DNA from: Streptomyces tanashiensis | Lineage (GTDB): Bacteria; Actinomycetota; Actinomycetes; Streptomycetales; Streptomycetaceae | Length of the DNA stretch: 64,000 bases | Direction of reading: 5' to 3' | Assembly (NCBI RefSeq): GCF_014648895.1 | Contig: NZ_BMRZ01000010.1 | Span: 1 to 64,000, forward strand | Shown here: piece by piece, positions 9,095-17,475 of the stretch | Position numbering within the stretch: position 1 is the first letter of the stretch | How the letters are laid out: every line of letters begins with the position of its first letter | The notes under the pieces: generated by a model | What the model was told of the DNA's origin: nothing | Seen by the model: only the letters and a program-made list of their open reading frames with translations | The model's database searches: none | Position numbers and translations under genes: made by a program

Positions 9095-10195
9095 TCAGCG
9101 GCCCTTTGCGGGGCAGCGGCCTTCGCGGGGCATCGCGCGGAGGCAGTCCATGACGGTCGCCTCGTCGATGTCGCGGACCAGTTCCGCCCCGGCCGGTCCG
9201 TCCAGGACGAAGGCCAGACCGGAGGTCGCCTTCTTGTCCCGCCGCATCAGTGCGACGAGTTCTCCGGCGTCCACGCCGGCCGGCAGGCGGGTCGGCAGGC
9301 CGTAGTGTCCGACGACCTCCAGGTGCTCGGCGACGCGCTCCGCGCCGATGCGTCCCAGCGCGCCGGCGAGCCGTCCGGCGAAGACCGTTCCGACGGCGAC
9401 GGCCTCGCCGTGCCGCAGCGCGAAGTCGGTGGCCCGCTCCAGCGCGTGCCCGAGCGTGTGGCCGTAGTTGAGGATGTGACGCAGGCCCGTGTCGCGCTCG
9501 TCGGCGGCGACCACCTCGGCCTTACGGGCCACACTGGCCGCGATCTGCTCGTGCAGCGGCAGCCGCCGCAGGTCCCCGGCGCCGATGAAGTGGCAACGGG
9601 CGATCTCGCCGTAGCCGTTCAGCCGCTCGCGTGGGGGCAGGGTGTCGAGGTAGTCGGTGTCGCAGAGCACGGCCCTCGGCTGCCAGTAGGCGCCTACGAG
9701 GTTCTTGCCCGCGGGGAGGTTGACGCCCGTCTTGCCGCCGATGCTCGCGTCCACCTGCGCGAGGAGTGACGTCGGCAGATGGATGACCGGGGTGCCCCGG
9801 TGGTACAGGGACGCGGCGAGGCCGACGAGGTCGGTGGTGGTGCCGCCGCCGCAGGAGACGACGACGTCCTCCCTGGTCAGTCCGGACTCGGCGAACGACC
9901 GGCAGAGCGCCTCCACGGAGGCCAGGTTCTTGTGGTCCTCCCCGTCGGCGACCTCCACCACGTGGAAGGGGACACCCGGGTCGGGAACCGCCTCGGGCCC
10001 GCGCGCGGTCACCACCACGGCCCGGCGCGCGCCGGTGGCGGCCACCTCGCCGGCGAGCAGCATGCGTACGCCCGGCCCGATGTGCACGGCGTACGAGCGC
10101 TCGCCGAGCGCGACGTCGATCCTCCGCGACGTCTCCGGAACGGCCTGGGAGATCTCGCGGCGCTCCTCACTCGTGCCGGCGTTCACCGCGCTCAA
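9095..10195 (-). CDS. rifG: Amino-dehydroquinate synthase
   Basis: This 366-aa protein of the dehydroquinate synthase family is expected to cyclize aminoDAHP to aminoDHQ using NAD and a metal. It shows the NAD-site motif GGGTTTDL (116-123), PTSLLAQVDASIGGKTGVN, and the metal ligands in NYGHTLGHALE and LRHGEAVAVG. The motif GEIARCH replaces the usual DHQS sequence that contains a catalytic Lys, as in amino-variants. The start is uncertain: TTG at 10195 overlaps the thioesterase stop, and a GTG at 10186 is an alternative. It is translationally linked to the upstream thioesterase gene. Confidence 0.93.
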   Translation of the reverse strand: MSAVNAGTSEERREISQAVPETSRRIDVALGERSYAVHIGPGVRMLLAGEVAATGARRAVVVTARGPEAVPDPGVPFHVVEVADGEDHKNLASVEALCRSFAESGLTREDVVVSCGGGTTTDLVGLAASLYHRGTPVIHLPTSLLAQVDASIGGKTGVNLPAGKNLVGAYWQPRAVLCDTDYLDTLPPRERLNGYGEIARCHFIGAGDLRRLPLHEQIAASVARKAEVVAADERDTGLRHILNYGHTLGHALERATDFALRHGEAVAVGTVFAGRLAGALGRIGAERVAEHLEVVGHYGLPTRLPAGVDAGELVALMRRDKKATSGLAFVLDGPAGAELVRDIDEATVMDCLRAMPREGRCPAKGR

Positions 10196-10971
10196 CCCGC
10201 CACGGCCGTCGTGGCGTTCCCGGCTGCCAGCCGGTCGGCGACCAGGGAGACGACGTCCGCGGCGCGGTCGGCGAGGAAGAAGTGGCCGCCGGGGAAGACG
10301 TGCAGGTCCGTCTCACCGGTGGTGTACTCGCGCCAGAGGTCCGCCTCGGCGGGAGCGACCCGCGGGTCGTCGTCCCCGGTCAGCACGGTGATGGGGCAGC
10401 TGAGCAGACCGTCGGACGCGAGCTGGTAGGTCTCGACGGCGCGGTAGTCGCTGCGGATCGCCGGCATGATCATGTCGAGCACGTCGGGGTCGTTCAGCAT
10501 GGACTCGTCCGTGCCGTGCAGCGCCTTCAGTTCGTCGAGGATTCCGGCGTCCGAGCGCAGCCGGATGTCCTCGTCGCGACGGCAGGACGGCGCACGTCGG
10601 CCGGAGACGAAGAGCCGCACCGGGTCGGGAAGACCCGCGTCCCGCATCCGCAGGGCCAGTTCGTGGGCGAGGACGGCGCCCATGCTGTGGCCGAAGAGGG
10701 CGAGCGGCCGGTCCGTGAACGGCTGGAGCGCCTCGAAGATCCGGTCCGCAAGCTCCGGCAGGGACTCGATGCCGGGCTCGGCGAGGCGGTCCTGGCGGCC
10801 GGGGTACTGGACCGCCAGCACCTCGACGGCGGGCGACAGCGCCTTGGAGACCGGGAAGTAGAAGGTCGACGATCCGCCCGCGTGCGGCAGGCACACCAGA
10901 CGCATCGGGCTGTCGGGGGCCGAGTGGTAGCGGCGAACCCACAGATCCTCGCGCGTGGACGCTTGCGTCAT
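10192..10971 (-). CDS. Type II thioesterase (RifR-like)
   Basis: This 259-aa alpha/beta hydrolase has the catalytic Ser96 in GHSMG, Asp in GDDDPRV and His in GGHFF. Type II thioesterases of this size remove aberrant acyl groups from PKS carrier proteins; rifR is the ansamycin counterpart. The ATG at 10971 has an AAAGGAG site upstream. The frame is open further upstream, but that extension is repetitive non-coding DNA rich in GAATC and GATCG motifs. The stop overlaps the rifG start. Confidence 0.93.
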   Translation of the reverse strand: MTQASTREDLWVRRYHSAPDSPMRLVCLPHAGGSSTFYFPVSKALSPAVEVLAVQYPGRQDRLAEPGIESLPELADRIFEALQPFTDRPLALFGHSMGAVLAHELALRMRDAGLPDPVRLFVSGRRAPSCRRDEDIRLRSDAGILDELKALHGTDESMLNDPDVLDMIMPAIRSDYRAVETYQLASDGLLSCPITVLTGDDDPRVAPAEADLWREYTTGETDLHVFPGGHFFLADRAADVVSLVADRLAAGNATTAVAG

Positions 10972-11340
10972 GGCCGGCGGCTCTCCTTTTTCGACAGGCG
11001 TGGAACGGACCGCGGATCGGCGAATCCTGAATCGGCTCGCCAATTCGGCGAATCGACTCGACCGATCGACCGATCGACGAATCTGCGATTCAGGCGCCGA
11101 ATTCGGGTGATCCGCCCGCTCCCGGACGTTCGTGTGGCGAGGTCCCACATTAGTGAGCGGGATACCGGAGCGGCATCCCTCAGCCTGACAGTTCTCTTGG
11201 GCGGCCGGGGCAGCACTGTCAACCTGTGCGATGCCGAACACGTTGTGCGTCGCGCAGGATTGCGTGTACGTGCGCATGCGGCACAGGCTGTCTCACGCGC
11301 TCCTCGCCGCACTGCGCCCTTCCGATACAAGAGGTGGCCC
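10972..11340. promoter_or_regulatory. Repeat-rich divergent promoter region
   Basis: This 369-base gap lies between the diverging thioesterase and rifJ-like genes. It contains an inverted pair CCTGAATCG (11026-11034) and CGATTCAGG (11086-11094), flanking tandem CGACCGAT copies at about 11058-11080 and several GAATC/GATTC/GAATT words. Such density of short repeats suggests a regulator-binding array. No gene is apparent. Confidence 0.5.
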
Positions 11341-11826
11341 TTGAGCGCAATTCTTCTTCTGAACGGTCCCAATCTCGGTATTCTCGGTGAACGCGAACCG
11401 GACGTGTACGGAACGGACACCCTGGCCGACATCGCGGCCGCCGTGGGCGACGAGCTCGCGGAGCGCGGGTGGAAGGTCCATTCGGTGCAGCACGATTCCG
11501 AGGGCGACCTGGTCCGCGCCGTGCACGAGCACCGGGCGAACACCGTGGGTGCCATCGTCAATCCGGGCGCCCTCATGATCGCCGGCTGGAGCCTGCGGGA
11601 CGCGCTCGCCGCGTACCCGCGCCCCTGGATCGAGGTGCACCTCAGCAACGTCTGGGCGCGCGAGCGGTTCCGCCACGAGTCGGTGATGGCTCCGCTGGCG
11701 AGCGGTGTGGTGGTCGGCCTCGGCTCGTTCGGCTACCGGCTGGCCGCCCGGGCCCTGATGCACCTGAACCCCGCCGACAGCGGCGTACGAACCGAGCCCA
11801 CCACGCACATGGAGCGGAACGCATGA
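11341..11826 (+). CDS. rifJ: Amino-dehydroquinate dehydratase (type II DHQase family)
   Basis: This 161-aa type II dehydroquinase-fold enzyme should convert aminoDHQ to aminoDHS, the AHBA synthase substrate. The active-site Tyr lies in GEREPDVYG. Substrate-binding motifs include NGPNLG, NPGALMIAGWSLRDAL and HLSNVWARERFRHESV. The start is a TTG at 11341, five bases after a GAGGTGG ribosome site. A long upstream open frame exists but is the shadow of the thioesterase gene. The stop overlaps the ATG of the FAD oxidase (ATGA). Confidence 0.94.
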   Translation: MSAILLLNGPNLGILGEREPDVYGTDTLADIAAAVGDELAERGWKVHSVQHDSEGDLVRAVHEHRANTVGAIVNPGALMIAGWSLRDALAAYPRPWIEVHLSNVWARERFRHESVMAPLASGVVVGLGSFGYRLAARALMHLNPADSGVRTEPTTHMERNA

Positions 11827-13166
11827 ACCACGAGACGGTCGAGGCACTGGCCGGGAGTCTGGCCGGCGAGGTCGTCCTGCCCGGCGACGAGACGTACGAA
11901 GAACTGCGCCATGTGTTCTCCCGCAAGGGCGAACCGGCGGCCGTGGTGCGCTGCCACGGCACGGACGACGTCCGCAGGGCGGTCCTGTTCGCGCGCGAGC
12001 GGGGTCTGGAGATCTCCGTCCGCAGCGGCAGGCACAGCCTGGCCGGCTACGGCACGGGCCGGGGCGGTCTCGTCGTCGACCTGTCGCCGATGAAGGCCGT
12101 CGAGCTCCTCGACGCCGAGCGGCACCGGGTGCGCGTCGAGCCGGGCGCCGTGTGGAGCGAGGTCGCCGCGTACCTGGCCGGACACGGCCTGGCGTTCTCC
12201 TCCGGGGACACGGCGTCGGTGGGTGTCGGCGGGCTGCTGCTCGGCGGCGGCATCGGCTGGACGGCCCGCGCCGACGGCCTGGCCCTCGACAACATGACCG
12301 CCGCCGAGCTCGTCACCGCCGACGGGCGCGTCGTGCGGGCGAGCGCCGAGGAGAACCCGGAGCTGTTCTGGGCGCTGCGCGGCGGAGGCGGGAACTTCGG
12401 GATCGTGACCTCTTTCGAGATCACCGCCCGCCCGCTGGAGCGCGTCCAGTACGGCCGGGTCGTGTACCCCGGCGCCGAGGCCGCCCAGGTGCTCAAGGGC
12501 TGGGCCCGGCACATGCGGCAGGCGCCCGACGCCCTCATGTCCCATGTGACGCTCTTCCCCACGCGCGGCGACACGCCGGCCCCGATCACGGTGATCTTCT
12601 GTTACGCGGGGGACGACGGCGACGAGGCGATCGCACCGCTCCTCGCCCTCGGCACGGCCGAGAGCAAGACCGTCGACCTGGTGCCGGTCCCGCAGGTGCT
12701 CGCACCGTCCGGCGGGCTCCCGCCGGGCTGGGAGCCGACGGTGCGCAGCCGGTTCGTGACCGAGTGCGTCGACGCGTTCGTCGACGCGGCGCTGGAGGGG
12801 GCGGGCGCCTTCCGCACCCTGTTCCTCGAGTTCCGCAGTCTCGGCGGCGCCGTGAACCGTGTGCCGGAGGACGCCACGGCCTTCGCGCACCGCGGTTCCG
12901 AGGTCCTGATGAACACGATCAACATGGGGACGCGGGAGGAGAACGAGGCGGCGGCACCCGCGCTCGCCGCGTTCTGGGAGTCGCTCTCCCCGTACGTGCG
13001 GGGTGCGTACAGCAACTTCCTCAGTGAGGCGGACGAGGAGGACATCGCCGCCGCCTATCCGCCGGCGACGTACGCGAGGCTCCAGGCCGTGAAGCGGGCC
13101 TACGACCCGGAGAACGTCTTCGCGCGCAATCCCAACGTGAAGCCCGCTCCCGCCGCACAGGTCTGA
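11823..13166 (+). CDS. Berberine-bridge-type FAD-linked oxidase
   Basis: This 447-aa protein has an N-terminal FAD-binding PCMH domain, a substrate domain, and a C-terminal berberine/BBE motif (YDPENVF). The FAD-anchoring His is H71 in RSGRHSLAGYG. Bicovalent family members also use a Cys in a GxCxxVGxGG context; here Thr130 occupies that place (GDTASVGVGG), so the flavin should be mono-covalent. Such enzymes oxidize alcohols, phenols or C-N bonds in many antibiotic pathways. Translational coupling to rifJ is unusual and suggests it acts in the same pathway, as a tailoring oxidase or on an aminoshikimate intermediate. Confidence 0.88.
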   Translation: MNHETVEALAGSLAGEVVLPGDETYEELRHVFSRKGEPAAVVRCHGTDDVRRAVLFARERGLEISVRSGRHSLAGYGTGRGGLVVDLSPMKAVELLDAERHRVRVEPGAVWSEVAAYLAGHGLAFSSGDTASVGVGGLLLGGGIGWTARADGLALDNMTAAELVTADGRVVRASAEENPELFWALRGGGGNFGIVTSFEITARPLERVQYGRVVYPGAEAAQVLKGWARHMRQAPDALMSHVTLFPTRGDTPAPITVIFCYAGDDGDEAIAPLLALGTAESKTVDLVPVPQVLAPSGGLPPGWEPTVRSRFVTECVDAFVDAALEGAGAFRTLFLEFRSLGGAVNRVPEDATAFAHRGSEVLMNTINMGTREENEAAAPALAAFWESLSPYVRGAYSNFLSEADEEDIAAAYPPATYARLQAVKRAYDPENVFARNPNVKPAPAAQV

Positions 13167-13206
13167 CCGGGGGACGGTCCGGCCGGCGAGGGGGTGCGAC
13201 ACCACG

Positions 13207-14514
13207 TCATATTCCTTCGCCGGCGGCGCCGTCGACGTCCAGCAGGCTCCACTCCCGGGCGAGTTCGACGCGCGAGCCGACGCCGACCTTGCGGAAGATC
13301 TTGCGCAGGTGGAAGGCCACCGTGTGCCGGGACAGGAACAGCTGCTCCGCGGCCTGGCCGTTGGTGAACCCCTGTGCGGCGAGCTTGGCGACGGCGTACT
13401 CGGTGTCCGTCAGGCTGGGCACGCCGCTGCGCGGCAGGCCCGGGTCGCGGGGGTTCGGGTTCGCGTTGATGGAGCGCAGGCGGCTCCGGACCCGCGAGGA
13501 GTCCCGCACGGAGCCCGTGTCGAGGTAGATCCGCATGGCCTCCTCGTACGTCTGCGCGGCCTCGCAGCGGCCGGATTCCGTACGGGCCAGCACCATCGCC
13601 AGGTCTTCGAGCGCCGAGGCCCGTGCCCAGGGATCGACGTGCAGTTCCGCGGCCTTCCGGAGCTTCGCCGTGTCGTTCTCCAGCAGTCCGGCGGCGTGCA
13701 GGGCGGCCGAGGCGACGGAGTGGACCCCCGGGTTGCGCTCCGCGAGCCGGGTGGCCGCGCGGACGCCCTCGGCGGCCAGTGCCGTGTCGCCGGCGCTCAG
13801 CACGAGCCGTACGAGCCAGGGAACCGCTGCCGGTTCGGCGATGAAGAGCTGGCGGGTGACGGATCCCGACAGCAGGAGTTCCGCGCCGAGCCGCACGGTC
13901 CGCTCCCCGCCCCGGTCGGCCTCGGCGACCTGGACCACGGCCCAGGCGGACTGGCCCGCGGGCAGCATCTCGCGGCCGAACATGGCGTCTTCCTGCAGCT
14001 GGCGTGCGTACCGGATGGCGGTCGCCAGCTCGCCCTGGCGCAGCGCGGCCGAGGCGAGGACGAAGTGGCCCAGCGGGATCCAGGCCCGCAGGCCCGCCTC
14101 CTCCGCTGCGACCAGTCCGGCCCGGGCGAGGTCGACGGCCTTCGCCAGGTCTCCGGAGGCGGCGGTCACCTGCGCCCTGACCAGTACGGAGACGGCGAAC
14201 TTCCGCCCGCCCTCGGCGGCGGCGCCGACGGCGTCGAGGATCTTCCAGGCCTGCTCGAACCTGCGGACCTGGGACAGGAGCAGCGCCAGCTTCATGTGCG
14301 CGTGGAACGCGCACTCGCCGGTCGACGCGTCGCACCCGATGCGGGTGGCCGATTCCGCGAGGGTGATGCCGTCCTCGAGCCGGCCGTCGCGCCAGGCCTC
14401 GTCGGAAAGGGCCAGCAGGCGCGCCGTGTCACATGCCCCCGACCCGCAGGGCGAGGGAAACGCCGCGCATCGGTCGATCACTGCGGTTGCTTCCACGAAA
14501 CGATCAAAGCCCAC
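13207..14514 (-). CDS. LuxR-type regulator with helical-repeat (TPR-like) N-terminus
   Basis: This 435-aa protein has residues 30-340 made of Ala/Leu-rich helical pairs resembling TPR repeats. A C-terminal LuxR/GerE DNA-binding domain (about 365-425) carries LTDTEYAVAKLAAQGF and TNGQAAEQLFLSRHTVAFHL. It resembles the C-terminal half of LAL-family cluster activators but lacks the AAA ATPase part. It is the last gene of a minus-strand run (15,016 to 13,207) after a secreted peptide gene and a 103-aa ORF. The GTG start at 14514 is tentative because no strong ribosome site is visible. Cluster activation is inferred from location. Confidence 0.85.
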   Translation of the reverse strand: MGFDRFVEATAVIDRCAAFPSPCGSGACDTARLLALSDEAWRDGRLEDGITLAESATRIGCDASTGECAFHAHMKLALLLSQVRRFEQAWKILDAVGAAAEGGRKFAVSVLVRAQVTAASGDLAKAVDLARAGLVAAEEAGLRAWIPLGHFVLASAALRQGELATAIRYARQLQEDAMFGREMLPAGQSAWAVVQVAEADRGGERTVRLGAELLLSGSVTRQLFIAEPAAVPWLVRLVLSAGDTALAAEGVRAATRLAERNPGVHSVASAALHAAGLLENDTAKLRKAAELHVDPWARASALEDLAMVLARTESGRCEAAQTYEEAMRIYLDTGSVRDSSRVRSRLRSINANPNPRDPGLPRSGVPSLTDTEYAVAKLAAQGFTNGQAAEQLFLSRHTVAFHLRKIFRKVGVGSRVELAREWSLLDVDGAAGEGI

Positions 14515-14530
14515 TTCTCGGTCAAGCCTT

Positions 14531-14842
14531 TCAACTGGCGCCGGCCTGCGGCCTGTCGGGCCCGGGTGCGGCGGGCGCCTCGTACTTCAACGGCAAGGTT
14601 CCCGACGCGCTGTAGCACCCTCGGATCAAGGCAGCTGCCCGGCGCACGGGGTCGGGGTGCGCTCCCCCCAGGAGGAACATGATGAGATCGACGCGGCCTG
14701 CCGACTGCGCTTGGACCACGACATGCTCCAAGCCGTCCGCCTGTGTGGCGTGCGCCCACAGTCCGTCGGCCAGTTCGTTGGCGTCGTCCGGTCCGACGAC
14801 CACCCCGGGCAAGGCGGTCAGGGACGCGTAGACGGCTTGCAC
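14531..14842 (-). CDS. Hypothetical 103-aa protein
   Basis: I do not recognise a family. The frame starts at a GTG at 14842, six bases after the stop of the secreted-peptide gene and ends 16 bases before the regulator start. Third positions are G/C rich, supporting coding. The central part is mixed alpha/beta (ELADGLWAHATQADGLEHVVV, then a hydrophobic VDLIMFLLGG strand), and the last 15 residues are Pro/Ala-rich. There is no signal peptide. The spacing suggests co-transcription and coupling with its neighbours. Confidence 0.55.
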   Translation of the reverse strand: MQAVYASLTALPGVVVGPDDANELADGLWAHATQADGLEHVVVQAQSAGRVDLIMFLLGGAHPDPVRRAAALIRGCYSASGTLPLKYEAPAAPGPDRPQAGAS

Positions 14843-14848
14843 CGTCTG

Positions 14849-15016
14849 TCAGCCCCAGGACAGGTCGTTCTGGACCTGGACCACCGGCGCGCTCATGTCG
14901 CTCGCGACCCATCCCTGGCCGGCCTCCGCGGCGGTGCCCGACTGGGCGGCCAGGAGAGCGGTGAGCGCGGTGGCGCAGACCGCGGCGAAGAGGGCGAGGC
15001 GAGGGGAGAAGGCCAT
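14849..15016 (-). CDS. Small secreted peptide precursor (55 aa)
   Basis: A 55-codon ORF begins at an ATG at 15016 with AAGGG upstream. Residues 1-32 are a classic Sec signal peptide: a basic start, a Leu/Ala-rich core, and a cleavage-like SGTAAEA. That would release about 24 residues ending in VQVQNDLSWG, with no cysteines. It heads a presumed operon with a 103-aa ORF and a LuxR-type regulator, and lies divergent to a second LuxR-type regulator. An extracellular signal or modified-peptide role is possible but only inferred. Use of G/C third positions supports coding. Confidence 0.6.
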   Translation of the reverse strand: MAFSPRLALFAAVCATALTALLAAQSGTAAEAGQGWVASDMSAPVVQVQNDLSWG

Positions 15017-15295
15017 GAGGGAAACCCTTACTCAAGTGACGGTAATGATCGTGCAAATTGCGAAGCCTTGTCCCGGCGGTTGATGCCGAGCGGCTCGAGA
15101 TCCACTGTGAACGTCATCTGGCCATGGGGGAAGCCGCATCGGGCGACATCATCAGGTCTGACAGCTTGCTGCCAGCCGGGACCTCCGACCGACCCCGCAC
15201 ATGCCGCCTGACCTTGAATCATTCCGGACCTGCTGCCATGATCCTCAGCGCAGGAGACCCCTACGGGGGCCTCAGAACAAGGGGGAAACACCACG

Positions 15296-16279
15296 GTGCT
15301 CGAGACGCTTGGGCTGTCCGTACAAGCCAGTTCCATCTACCGGGCCATGCTCGATCAGCCCGAATCGGGTGTTGCGGAGTTGGCAGTTGCAACGTTACTG
15401 ACCGAGAATCAAGTACGCGCCGCCCTGGACGAGCTCGGCCGGCTCATGCTCGTCCGCGTGTCCCGTGACCACCCCGGCGACCTGTGCGCCGTCAGCCCTC
15501 AGGTCGGGCTCGCGAACATCCTCCGTCAGCAGGAGGCCGAGCTGGCCCGAAGACAGGCGGAGCTGGCGGCCTCGCGCGCCGTCGTCACCGAGCTCTTCGC
15601 AGCTCACGCCGACGACGGCCGGCGAAACGGAGCCCACGGGGAGCGACTGCTGGGGCTCGACGCGATCCAGAACCGCCTCGAGATCATGGGCCGCACCATG
15701 ACCGAGGAGTGCATGGGAGTGCACCCCGGCCGGGCACAGCGCGCCGAGGACCTGCTCGCCAGCCGGGAGCCCAACGCCGAGGCGCTGTCGCGCGGGGTCA
15801 CGTTCCGCACGCTCTACCAGGACTGCGTACGCAACGACGCCGCCACCGTCGAGCACGCCAACTGGCTTCTGCGGCACGGCGGCGAGGTCCGCACGGCCCC
15901 GGTCGTCCCGCAGCGCATGGTCATCACCGACCGCAGCCACGCCCTGGTCCCGCTCGACCCGGCGGACAGCCGCAAGGGCGCGCTGTACGTCACCGAACCC
16001 GGCATCGTCCTCTCGCTGGTGACCCTCTTCGAGCAGTCCTGGTCGCAGGCGGAGCCCCTCGGGGCGTGCACCCGCCGCGACCCCGACACCGGCCTCAGCC
16101 CCGTTGAACGGCAGCTCCTGCGGCTGCTGGCGTCCGGCCTGACCGACGAGGCGGCGGGCCAGCGCCTCGGGGTCTCGGTCCGCACGGTCCGCCGTCAGAT
16201 GGCGTCCATCATGGAACGTCTCGGCGCGACCAGCCGGTTCGAAGCCGGCCTCAAGGCGGCCCAGCGCTCCTGGCTATAG
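15296..16279 (+). CDS. TrmB-like/LuxR-type transcriptional regulator
   Basis: This 327-aa protein has an N-terminal winged-helix of TrmB type (about 1-60: YRAMLDQPESGVAELA, LLTENQVRAALDELGRLMLV), a central PLD/effector-like region, and a C-terminal LuxR DNA-binding domain (about 262-325: LSPVERQLLRLLASGLTDEAAGQRLGVSVRTVRRQM). This architecture is common next to Streptomyces natural-product genes. The GTG at 15296 follows AAGGGGGAA by about nine bases. It diverges from the peptide-regulator operon across 279 bases and converges on the O-methyltransferase, separated by a hairpin. Confidence 0.88.
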   Translation: MLETLGLSVQASSIYRAMLDQPESGVAELAVATLLTENQVRAALDELGRLMLVRVSRDHPGDLCAVSPQVGLANILRQQEAELARRQAELAASRAVVTELFAAHADDGRRNGAHGERLLGLDAIQNRLEIMGRTMTEECMGVHPGRAQRAEDLLASREPNAEALSRGVTFRTLYQDCVRNDAATVEHANWLLRHGGEVRTAPVVPQRMVITDRSHALVPLDPADSRKGALYVTEPGIVLSLVTLFEQSWSQAEPLGACTRRDPDTGLSPVERQLLRLLASGLTDEAAGQRLGVSVRTVRRQMASIMERLGATSRFEAGLKAAQRSWL

Positions 16280-16324
16280 CACCCGGGTGAACGGCGCCCC
16301 CTCATCGCCGGCTCTCCCACCGAA

Positions 16325-16362
16325 GTGGCGAGGCCACAGCCGAACGGCCGTGACCTCGCCAC
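16325..16362. terminator. Bidirectional hairpin terminator
   Basis: An 18-base inverted repeat with two mismatches (16325-16342 and 16345-16362, starting GTGGCGAGG and ending CCTCGCCAC) lies between the converging regulator and O-methyltransferase genes. Only two bases separate the arms, so the closing pairs probably open. Confidence 0.8.
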
Positions 16363-16367
16363 GCGTG

Positions 16368-17423
16368 CTAGCCCCGGCTCTCGAACTCCAGCAGGGAGTT
16401 GCCGTCCGGACCGAGCGAGGTCACCTGGACGAGCCGCAGACCGGCCTCCTCCCCGAGTGCCTCGAACTCCTCGGCGGTGCGCTCCTGACCGCCGACCATG
16501 GCCAGCATGCAGAGGTCGCGCTGCGTGCTGATGAACGGCGCCGCGTGCCCCTCGAGGGCGATGACCTGGTCCACGACGAACACCTTGCCGGAACCGCCCG
16601 CCGCCTCGGCGCAGTTCCTCAGGATCTTCGCCGCCTCACCGGTCGGCCAGTTGTGCAGGACGTGCACGAGAAGGTAGACGTCGGCTCCCGCGGGCAGCGG
16701 CTCGAAGAAGCTCCGGCCGACGCCCTCGGCCCGGTCGGAGACCCCGGCCGCGTCGAAGATCGCGGCCGCCCTGGCCACGGTGTCGGGCAGATCGACGACC
16801 GTGCCCTTCAGATGGCCGTGCTCACGCAGGATGTTGGCCAGCAGCTGGCCGCTGCCGCCGCCGACGTCCACGACGCTGCCGACCGAGGACCACTCCCCGA
16901 TCCCGGCCAGCCGCCGGCCCAGGATGTCGGCGTGCTGGGACATGGTGCGGTCGAACGAGGCCGACAGCTCCGGGTCCGCGGCCAGGCTCCCCCACAGGTC
17001 CTTCCCGAAGACGCTCCCCCAGGCGGCCGCGCCGGTGCGGATGGAGTCCGCCATGGCGGGGATCACCGCGTCGTTGGACCGGATGAACGCGTCGTTCTGG
17101 TCGAGGAAGTGGGCCATCCTCGCCGGGTGGGTCGAGCGGAGCGCCTCGCCCAGCTCGGTCAGCCGCAGTCCGTCCGGCCGGACCTCCTCGAACAGGCCGA
17201 GGTTGGCCAGGTGCCGGGTGAGCCGCCGCAGGGCGTCGGTGTCGGTTCCCGACCGCTTCGCCAGCTCCTCGACGCCGAGGACCCCCTCCGGTCCCTCGGC
17301 GATCAGGTCCGGCAGCCCCAGCGTCACCGCGGTCCTGAGCGACCACGGCGTGTAGAGGTTCGACATCTCGGCGAGACGTCGAACCATCGATCTGTCCGCC
17401 CCCGCTGCTGCCTGTTCCTTCAT
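16368..17423 (-). CDS. SAM-dependent O-methyltransferase
   Basis: This 351-aa protein of the plant-type/antibiotic O-methyltransferase family has an N-terminal winged-helix dimerization domain (30-110) and a C-terminal Rossmann domain. SAM motif I is VVDVGGGSG (184-192), and the catalytic base is likely H257 in VHVLHNW. DmpM/TcmN-type enzymes of this class methylate phenolic or enolic oxygens of polyketides. The ATG at 17423 is preferred over one at 17444 because of the GGGGGGAA site just upstream. It follows the 2OG-oxygenase-like gene by 52 bases on the same strand. Confidence 0.9.
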   Translation of the reverse strand: MKEQAAAGADRSMVRRLAEMSNLYTPWSLRTAVTLGLPDLIAEGPEGVLGVEELAKRSGTDTDALRRLTRHLANLGLFEEVRPDGLRLTELGEALRSTHPARMAHFLDQNDAFIRSNDAVIPAMADSIRTGAAAWGSVFGKDLWGSLAADPELSASFDRTMSQHADILGRRLAGIGEWSSVGSVVDVGGGSGQLLANILREHGHLKGTVVDLPDTVARAAAIFDAAGVSDRAEGVGRSFFEPLPAGADVYLLVHVLHNWPTGEAAKILRNCAEAAGGSGKVFVVDQVIALEGHAAPFISTQRDLCMLAMVGGQERTAEEFEALGEEAGLRLVQVTSLGPDGNSLLEFESRG

Positions 17424-17475
17424 GATTCCCCCCTGTTGCGTCATGTGGTGTGTGGATGTACGCCCGGGATCCGGG

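Noticed and set aside
10282..11826. 514-aa plus-strand frame ending in rifJ
   Set aside because: Only the last 161 codons are rifJ; the earlier part is antisense to the thioesterase gene and the promoter region.
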